From: Fidelibacterota bacterium
GTDB lineage: Bacteria; Fidelibacterota; UBA2242; B5-G15
Assembly (NCBI GenBank): GCA_003645825.1
Contig: QNCQ01000028.1
Location: 1 to 11,987 of the forward strand
Reading direction: 5' to 3'
DNA length: 11,987 nt
In this document: positions 6,885 through 11,987 of the stretch, piece after piece
Layout: each line of letters opens with the position of its first letter
How positions within the stretch are numbered: the stretch's first letter is position 1
The notes under the pieces: model-generated
The model's input: only the letters and a program-made list of their open reading frames with translations
Databases searched by the model: none
What the model was told of the DNA's origin: nothing
Program-made: the position numbers and the translations under genes

Positions 6885-7867
6885 TTCACCCTCTCCTTAC
6901 TCTGAAGATTCAAGAGAGGCAATACGTTTTGTAAATCTTTATCGATTATGTATTTGCGTTTTACCTTACTTAGTATATCTTCTATCGTCTCAAGGTACAG
7001 CCTCTTCTTTGTAACTTCCTTGGCTTTCAGGTATTCATTAAATACTGCATTAAATAGTGCTGCCTCTCCTTTTGCTCTATTAATCCTGTTTATTCGGTAC
7101 CCTTCTGCTTCCCTTATAAGCCTATCAGCTTCACCCTCTACACGGTATATTTCCCTGTTGTAAACCTGCATAGCTTCATTCACCATTCTTTCCTGTTCCT
7201 GCTTTGCTCTATTAACTTCGTTAAATGAATCCCTTACAGGATCAGGTGGATGAACATCTTTTAACTGAACAAGCTGAACATCTATCCCGGCATCATAAAG
7301 GTCGAGAGTTTTTTGCATATAGTCCCTTACAAGATTTGCAATTTCTATTCTGTCTGATTGGAGAACTTCATGAAATGATCTGTCCCCCACAACAAGCCTC
7401 ATGGCTGCCTCTGCCACATCCCTGATACTTTCACTCACATTCCTGACCCTGAAAAGGAACTTAAAAGCGTCCTTTATCTTATACTGAACAACCCACTTCA
7501 CATCTGCTATATTCAAATCTCCGGTAAGCATCCAGGACTCACTGGTATAAGAACCAACATTATACTGAGTCTTAACTCCAGGTCTTACAGTTCTAAAGCC
7601 AAATTCTTCCTTATACTGATAGTCAACTTTCACAGTATAAACTTTGTCAATTCCCCATGGTAATTTCAAATGTAATCCCGGATAAGTTATTTTTTGAAAC
7701 TTCCCGAATCTCAATACAACTCCAACCTCATTGGCATCCACCGTGTAGAAAGACATAAAAATCGTTATTCCCACTATTACCAGGAGTATACCAAACACTA
7801 TCAGATAGTAGTAACCCGCTGGTATTTCAAATTCTTCCTTGCCTATTTTTATCCTCTTCCAGCTCAT
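6881..7867 (-). CDS. hflK: HflK, SPFH/band 7 membrane protein, FtsH modulator subunit
   Basis: This 328-residue protein has one membrane helix (about 21-42) and then the SPFH domain opening DANEVGVVLRFGKFQKITYPG, a typical HflK block. Also recognisable are WVVQYKIKDAFKFLF, the QLKDVHPPDPVRDSFNEVN junction and a long helical region. The Gly/Pro-rich N-terminal extension of E. coli HflK (419 residues) is missing, so this is a short form, as in many non-proteobacterial lineages. It is the partner of HflC in the FtsH-modulating complex. The ATG has GGGGGA upstream and lies 23 bases after rpoN, so read-through from rpoN is likely. HflK directly before HflC is the standard arrangement; its position after rpoN is not the E. 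coli one. Confidence 0.95.
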   Translation of the reverse strand: MSWKRIKIGKEEFEIPAGYYYLIVFGILLVIVGITIFMSFYTVDANEVGVVLRFGKFQKITYPGLHLKLPWGIDKVYTVKVDYQYKEEFGFRTVRPGVKTQYNVGSYTSESWMLTGDLNIADVKWVVQYKIKDAFKFLFRVRNVSESIRDVAEAAMRLVVGDRSFHEVLQSDRIEIANLVRDYMQKTLDLYDAGIDVQLVQLKDVHPPDPVRDSFNEVNRAKQEQERMVNEAMQVYNREIYRVEGEADRLIREAEGYRINRINRAKGEAALFNAVFNEYLKAKEVTKKRLYLETIEDILSKVKRKYIIDKDLQNVLPLLNLQSKERVK

Positions 7868-7890
7868 ACATTTCCCCCACGTTACTTCTT

Positions 7891-9306
7891 TTACAAACTT
7901 CTCCTGAGACGAGCTACCGGGATGTTCATCTGCTCCCTGTATTTTGCAACCGTCCGGCGGGCAACAGGATACCCGGCCTCCTTAAGCAGCTTTGAAAGCT
8001 GTTCATCGCTGTAAGGATTCCTCTTGTCCTCGTTGTCTATAAGCTCTTTCAATTTTTCCTTAACCCGCTTGGTAGAAATCTCCTCCCCTGTGTCAGACTT
8101 GATTCCCTCACTAAAGAAATACTTCAATTCATATACACCGGAATCAAGTTGAACATACTTCCCATTGGTAACCCTGCTTATCGTTGAAATATCCATCCCA
8201 ACATCTTCCGCAATATCCCTGAGTACCATCGGCTTCAGCGCTTTCTCATTTCCTTCAAAAAACTCACGTTGCCTGTCAATAATTGCCCGCATAACCTTCA
8301 CCATAGTCACCCGCCTCTGATGGATCGCCTGGATAAACCACTTAGCTGTCTCTATCTTTTTCTTCAGATAATTCTTCGCTTCCGGGTTCAGCTTCTTTCT
8401 GTCTGAAAGCATCTCGATGTATTTCCGATTTATACGGAGCTCGGGAATATTTGTATCGTTTACTTCAATAACGAAGTCATTACCCATTTTATAAACTATC
8501 AAATCAGGTACAATGTAACTATTATCAGAAGAGGAAAAAGTTGCTCCAGGTTTGGGATTTAGCTTTTTTACAACCTCCTGAGCCCTTTCTAACCTTTTCT
8601 CGTCCCACTCAAGCGATTTCATAATTTTCTCGAATCTCTTATTTGCAAAATCATTAAAGTGCTTCTCAATAAGGATTATGGCATCATGTACTTCCTCAGA
8701 TTGTGGTAACTCCTCAAGCTGGGCCAGTAAACATTCCCTCAAATTTCTTGCCCCAAGTCCCGGCGGATCAAGATGCTGAATCTTGTGCAGCACCTTCTCG
8801 GCAAAATCAGCACTAACACCAACTGCATACGCGATATTCTCAATAGGTATGCTCAGATATCCTTTATCATCGATATTCCATATTATCTCATTCGCCACCC
8901 GCTGCTCTTTTTCGTCGAGATGCAACATCTTGATCTGATCCATCAGGTGGTCAACCAACCCTCTCGGAGATGGTTGAACCCTCCTTACTTCTTCCCTGGT
9001 ATTATCAACTTCCTCTTTTATCTTATAGTCATCATTATCCGGGAGAATGTCTTCCAAATCAAAGTCATCGATCTTTTCCTCTTCTTCGGCGGTCGCTTCC
9101 TGCTCAATTTTTCCCTCTTCAGATTCCTGTTGAGGGACCTCTGACTCCACTTCCTCAAGAATAGGATTCTGTTCCAGTTCCTGATTAACCCTTGCCTCCA
9201 GAGCGAGAGTATTAAGCTGAAGAATTGTGGACTGGAGAATTTGCTGCGGCGCTAATCTCAACTCCTGCGATAGTTTTTGAACTTGATGTTGGTTAATTCC
9301 AGGCAT
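7891..9306 (-). CDS. rpoN: RNA polymerase sigma-54 factor
   Basis: Sigma-54 directs RNA polymerase to -24/-12 promoters that need an AAA+ activator. All regions of the 471-residue protein are seen. The Gln/Leu-rich activator-responsive region I (about 1-50) contains LRLAPQQILQSTILQLNTL. A very acidic region II (about 52-115) follows, then the core-binding domain (about 120-290, with LDPPGLGARNLRECLLAQL). Next is a helix-turn-helix segment (DIAEDVGMDISTISRVTNGK), and finally the RpoN box ARRTVAKYRE (449-458), which contacts the -24 element. Length is normal. It begins 7 bases after lptB, with only a weak AGGT upstream, so translation may rely on coupling. Placement after lptB is the conserved neighbourhood, but hpf and ptsN do not follow. 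I see no bEBP activator gene or convincing -24/-12 promoter in the window. Confidence 0.98.
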   Translation of the reverse strand: MPGINQHQVQKLSQELRLAPQQILQSTILQLNTLALEARVNQELEQNPILEEVESEVPQQESEEGKIEQEATAEEEEKIDDFDLEDILPDNDDYKIKEEVDNTREEVRRVQPSPRGLVDHLMDQIKMLHLDEKEQRVANEIIWNIDDKGYLSIPIENIAYAVGVSADFAEKVLHKIQHLDPPGLGARNLRECLLAQLEELPQSEEVHDAIILIEKHFNDFANKRFEKIMKSLEWDEKRLERAQEVVKKLNPKPGATFSSSDNSYIVPDLIVYKMGNDFVIEVNDTNIPELRINRKYIEMLSDRKKLNPEAKNYLKKKIETAKWFIQAIHQRRVTMVKVMRAIIDRQREFFEGNEKALKPMVLRDIAEDVGMDISTISRVTNGKYVQLDSGVYELKYFFSEGIKSDTGEEISTKRVKEKLKELIDNEDKRNPYSDEQLSKLLKEAGYPVARRTVAKYREQMNIPVARLRRSL

Positions 9307-9313
9307 ATTTTAC

Positions 9314-10048
9314 CTAATCTAGTTTAAATCTATCCCCCAGGTATAACTTTCTTGCCTCCTCATCATTAGCCAGAAAATTTGAATCCCCTGACTTCAGAAT
9401 TTTTCCCTCAAACATAAGGTATGCTCTATCCGTTATAGACAACGTCTCTCTGACATTATGATCAGTTATCAGTACACCAATTCCCTTTTTTTTCAATCCA
9501 ATAACAATCTCCTGAATATCCTGAACAGCAATGGGATCAACCCCCAGAAAAGGTTCATCAAGCAAAATGAAGTCCGGATCAGTAGCCAGAGCTCTTGCGA
9601 TTTCAACCCTCCTTCTTTCACCACCGGAAAGAGTGGTTGCTTTTTGCTTTCGAAGGTGTGAAATTGACAACTCCTCAAGCAGCTTTTCAAGCTTCTCTTC
9701 CTGTTCCTTTCTGGTTAAATCCATCATCTGCAATACAAGCAAAAGATTTTCCTCAACCGTTAATTTACGAAAAACAGATGGTTCCTGGGATAAATATCCC
9801 ACCCCAAGTCTTGCCCTTTTATACATTGGCAAATGAGTCAATTCTTTTGTATCAAGAAATATCCTGCCGGCATTGGGCCTTATCATACCGGTAAACATAT
9901 GAAAGGTGGTAGATTTCCCCGCACCATTGGGACCAAGAAGCCCCACAATTTCCCCTTTCTTCACACCAAGACTAACTCCGTTAACAACCCTCCTTTTACC
10001 ATATATCTTGACAAGATCTTCCCCGCGCAGCTCCTTTATAACCATCAC
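9314..10048 (-). CDS. lptB: LptB, ATP-binding protein of the LPS export ABC transporter
   Basis: This cytoplasmic ATPase powers LptFG extraction of lipopolysaccharide from the inner membrane. The 244-residue product has Walker A GPNGAGKS (39-46), Q-loop Gln88, signature LSGGE (140-144), Walker B FILLDE (160-165) and switch His197. The sequence DEPFLGVDPIAV after Walker B is an LptB hallmark that separates it from the related LivG/LivF proteins. The start is GTG at 10048 (4-base overlap with lptC) or ATG at 10045 (TGATG coupling); one residue differs. It follows lptC directly, with no lptA between. LptF and LptG are not in the window. Confidence 0.95.
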   Translation of the reverse strand: MMVIKELRGEDLVKIYGKRRVVNGVSLGVKKGEIVGLLGPNGAGKSTTFHMFTGMIRPNAGRIFLDTKELTHLPMYKRARLGVGYLSQEPSVFRKLTVEENLLLVLQMMDLTRKEQEEKLEKLLEELSISHLRKQKATTLSGGERRRVEIARALATDPDFILLDEPFLGVDPIAVQDIQEIVIGLKKKGIGVLITDHNVRETLSITDRAYLMFEGKILKSGDSNFLANDEEARKLYLGDRFKLD

Positions 10049-10587
10049 TCCACTTTTATTTCTCTTTCACTTACTCCAACCGGCTGCCTTATTACCCACT
10101 CTGTCAGATCTGCATTGGACTCGAAACCCTTCCCTCTCAGGGTGTCCTTTTCGGTAATAAATATCACATCCACATCAGAAACTACCTTTTCCCTCTTATG
10201 GTCCCATCTAAGTTCCTCGGTATAAAGCGTCGCCCCATTATCAGAAATAACTGTAACATCCCCTTTGGCTATCATATCACTGGTCTTCTCAATTATAATT
10301 GCGCTATCCGACTCAAGATAGGAAAGATGCTTCCCTTCCGCATCAAAGAAGTCAACTGCAACCCCTTCATCCATCACGATTAAATCCTTCTCCGAAAACT
10401 TCACAAGATGGCCTGCGTTCACAGAAGCTCTTTTTAAATTCTCCTTGAGAAGAGTAATCTTTGCATTCCAGCTTTCTTGCTCTGGAAGATCTAACTTGGC
10501 AGACACTCCCATTTGATTTTTTTGCTCAGAACAAGCCACAAAAATAAAAACTGCCAGAAGGTACAATGAAAATCTCAATTTGCTCAT
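10045..10587 (-). CDS. lptC: LptC-like periplasmic protein of the LPS export system, predicted lipoprotein
   Basis: This 180-residue protein has a short N-terminal hydrophobic segment ending FIFVAC (Cys19), a lipobox followed by SEQKN, so it should be lipid-anchored rather than held by a TM helix as in E. coli LptC. The rest is predicted beta-rich. It starts with LPEQESWNAKITL (about 34-46) and continues with the repeated strand pattern GDVTVISDNGATLYTEEL and a late KDTLRGKGFESN (about 146-157), typical of LptC/OstA-like proteins. LptC receives LPS from LptFG and passes it to LptA. It sits between kdsD and lptB with 4-base overlaps on both sides (10584-10587 and 10045-10048). Assignment rests on the pattern, the DTLxGxGF motif and gene order; divergence in this family is high, so confidence is lower than for LptB. 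It could partly do the bridging work of the absent LptA. Confidence 0.82.
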   Translation of the reverse strand: MSKLRFSLYLLAVFIFVACSEQKNQMGVSAKLDLPEQESWNAKITLLKENLKRASVNAGHLVKFSEKDLIVMDEGVAVDFFDAEGKHLSYLESDSAIIIEKTSDMIAKGDVTVISDNGATLYTEELRWDHKREKVVSDVDVIFITEKDTLRGKGFESNADLTEWVIRQPVGVSEREIKVE

Positions 10588-11561
10588 ATGCTTATCCCAT
10601 ACCTCAGAATATCGTGAATGTGAATAACTCCAACGGGTTTTCCTTTCTTTTCCCCATTGTATACAAACAGATTGGTTATAGCATATTTCTCCATTGTTTG
10701 AAGCGCCTCAATAGCCAGCGCCGACGAAGCTATCCACTTAGGGTTTGTGGTCATAATCTCTCTGGTCTTTGTTTTAAGAAAATTCTCTGTCCTTTCCAGC
10801 CCCCTCCTTAGATCACCATCAGTTATAACACCCACCAGTTCTGAATCTTTATCAACTACACCAACAATTCCAAGACCTTTCGCGGTCATCACAAATAGAG
10901 CTTCCTTCATCGTTTTGTCATCTTCAATAAGAGGAACTTCATCTCCTGTGTGCATCAGGTCAGACACAGTCGTTAACAATCTCTTCCCGATTGTACCTCC
11001 AGGATGAAGCTCACCGAGATGCTTTTTCTCCACCCCACGTCTTACCATCAAAGCAATAGCCAGGGCATCTCCAAGGGCATTTGTTACAATCGAGCTGGCC
11101 GTTGGCACCACGCCGTGAGGACAGGCCTCTTCTTTCACTGCGGTACTTATAACAATATCGCACTTTTTCGTCAAAATAGAATTTTCCTTCCCGATGAAAC
11201 CAACTATCGGCACCCCGAGCTTCCTCACAAAAGGTACCAGATTTACCAACTCCTCCGTCTCTCCGCTATTCGATATAATCAAAAGAACATCCCCCCTGGA
11301 AACAACTCCAATATCTCCATGGCTTGCTTCTCCAGCATGCATGAATAAACTCGGCGTTCCAGTGCTCGATAACGTGGCAGAAATCTTACGACCCACAATC
11401 CCCGATTTACCCACCCCGGTTACTATAACCTTTCCTTTGCTTCTACCTATTAGATCAACTACCTTTTCAAAATTTGCATCTATTCTGGGAATGGCATTTT
11501 TTATAGCCTCTGCTTCCTTTTCAAGTACCTCTATCGCTTTCTTAATAAATGCCTTTCTCAT
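10584..11561 (-). CDS. kdsD: Arabinose-5-phosphate isomerase (KdsD/KpsF family)
   Basis: This enzyme converts ribulose 5-phosphate to arabinose 5-phosphate, the first step toward KDO for LPS. The 325-residue product has an SIS domain (about 30-170) with GVGKSG (49-54), ASHGDIG (79-85) and SNSGE (97-101), then LHPGG with His186 matching the active-site His of E. coli KdsD. Two CBS domains follow (about 205-260 and 268-322), the first opening DLMHTGDEVPLI, which E. coli KdsD shares. Length (325 versus 328) is normal. It overlaps kdsC and lptC by 4 bases on either side. The same family also includes GutQ and KpsF; the LPS context supports KdsD. Confidence 0.96.
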   Translation of the reverse strand: MRKAFIKKAIEVLEKEAEAIKNAIPRIDANFEKVVDLIGRSKGKVIVTGVGKSGIVGRKISATLSSTGTPSLFMHAGEASHGDIGVVSRGDVLLIISNSGETEELVNLVPFVRKLGVPIVGFIGKENSILTKKCDIVISTAVKEEACPHGVVPTASSIVTNALGDALAIALMVRRGVEKKHLGELHPGGTIGKRLLTTVSDLMHTGDEVPLIEDDKTMKEALFVMTAKGLGIVGVVDKDSELVGVITDGDLRRGLERTENFLKTKTREIMTTNPKWIASSALAIEALQTMEKYAITNLFVYNGEKKGKPVGVIHIHDILRYGISI

Positions 11562-11987
11562 TGGTTACAATCCTTATAGGTATCCCGCGTTACTTTTTCA
11601 AAAGCTTTATTAAAAATCCCCTTTGCATTTAGCAAAAGCTCAATCACCTCCCTTAAGGCTCCTTCACCACCTTTTCGACTCGTAACATAAACAGCCCTTG
11701 ACTTCACCTCACCACATGCATTATCAACAGCCACAGGGACCCCAACCCTTTTCAAAACAGGCAGATCAACGAGATCATCTCCTACATAAAGAACCTCATC
11801 GTCATCAACATTAAATCGTTTCTTAATTTTTCCATATGTTTCTATCTTTGCCAGTCCATCCTGATACAAATTCTCCTCCAGGCCAAGCTCCTTCATCCTC
11901 GCCACCGTAGCCTCAGAATACCTCCCTGAAAGTACAACCAAAGGGATATCTGCTGCCTTTAATACAGCTCTACCCGCTCCATCAAGA
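11558..11987 (-). CDS. kdsC: KDO-8-phosphate phosphatase KdsC, C-terminal part (5' end outside the window)
   Basis: The visible part runs from the window edge, reading LDGAGRAVLKAADIPLVVLS, and ends CNQ. This HAD-family enzyme dephosphorylates KDO 8-phosphate to KDO. Seen are the conserved LSGRYSEATVARMKELGL, YQDGLAKIETYGKI and YVGDDLVDLPVLKRVGVPVAV, the last supplying the acidic GDD motif that binds the metal, then AVYVTSRKGGEGALREV. The catalytic DxDG nucleophile block lies upstream, outside the window. A start inside the visible part (for example TTG at 11941) is not credible because the reading frame stays open and family-like to the edge. The stop TGA overlaps the ATG of kdsD by 4 bases. 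Confidence 0.93.
   Translation of the reverse strand, partial: LDGAGRAVLKAADIPLVVLSGRYSEATVARMKELGLEENLYQDGLAKIETYGKIKKRFNVDDDEVLYVGDDLVDLPVLKRVGVPVAVDNACGEVKSRAVYVTSRKGGEGALREVIELLLNAKGIFNKAFEKVTRDTYKDCNQ

Noticed and set aside
11558..11941. A complete 127-codon gene starting at TTG 11941
   Set aside because: The frame stays open to the window edge and encodes KdsC-like sequence (LDGAGRAVLKAADIP), so the gene is a truncated kdsC, not a short gene.

Overview
The window is chromosomal housekeeping DNA from a Gram-negative-type (LPS-making), moderately AT-rich bacterium. KDO synthesis genes (kdsC, kdsD) and the LPS exporter genes (lptC, lptB) indicate an outer membrane. LptC is a predicted lipoprotein with a PEQESW-type N-terminus, which recalls Bacteroidetes/Chlorobi-like (FCB group) proteins more than E. 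coli LptC. HslV most resembles the form starting MKF..TTI that I recall from Thermotoga-like lineages. I infer an uncultured FCB-affiliated or similar deep-branching lineage, but cannot name the species. No mobile element, CRISPR array, tRNA or rRNA was recognised.

Plus strand, 1 to about 3070: the tail of a response-regulator receiver domain, an AlkD-like DNA alkylation-repair protein, a UPF0316/DUF2179 membrane protein, a divergent signal peptidase II (LspA-like) lacking one canonical catalytic aspartate, and a parvulin-type peptidyl-prolyl isomerase lipoprotein. These are closely spaced and probably partly co-transcribed.

Minus strand, 11987 down to 3067: ten genes in one tightly packed directon, read as kdsC (5' end outside the window), kdsD, lptC, lptB, rpoN, hflK, hflC, hslV, hslU, argF. 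Five of the nine junctions are 4-base stop/start overlaps (lptC-lptB if lptB starts at its GTG), and the largest gap is about 33 bases. This suggests extensive translational coupling and probably one transcription unit. The block joins KDO supply, LPS export, sigma-54, a membrane protease modulator pair, the HslUV protease and one arginine-biosynthesis enzyme.

The two strands converge at 3067-3074, where the stop codons of the isomerase and argF lie in an 8-base gene overlap covered by an imperfect palindrome.

The kdsC/kdsD-lptC-lptB-rpoN order is the widely conserved LPS-transport/sigma-54 neighbourhood, but lptA is not between lptC and lptB, and the usual hpf/ptsN genes after rpoN are replaced by hflKC-hslVU-argF. 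I found no clear new multi-gene system. The best candidate for something undescribed is the LspA-like protein with altered active-site residues beside a lipoprotein gene. No stretch over 300 bases lacks a gene.
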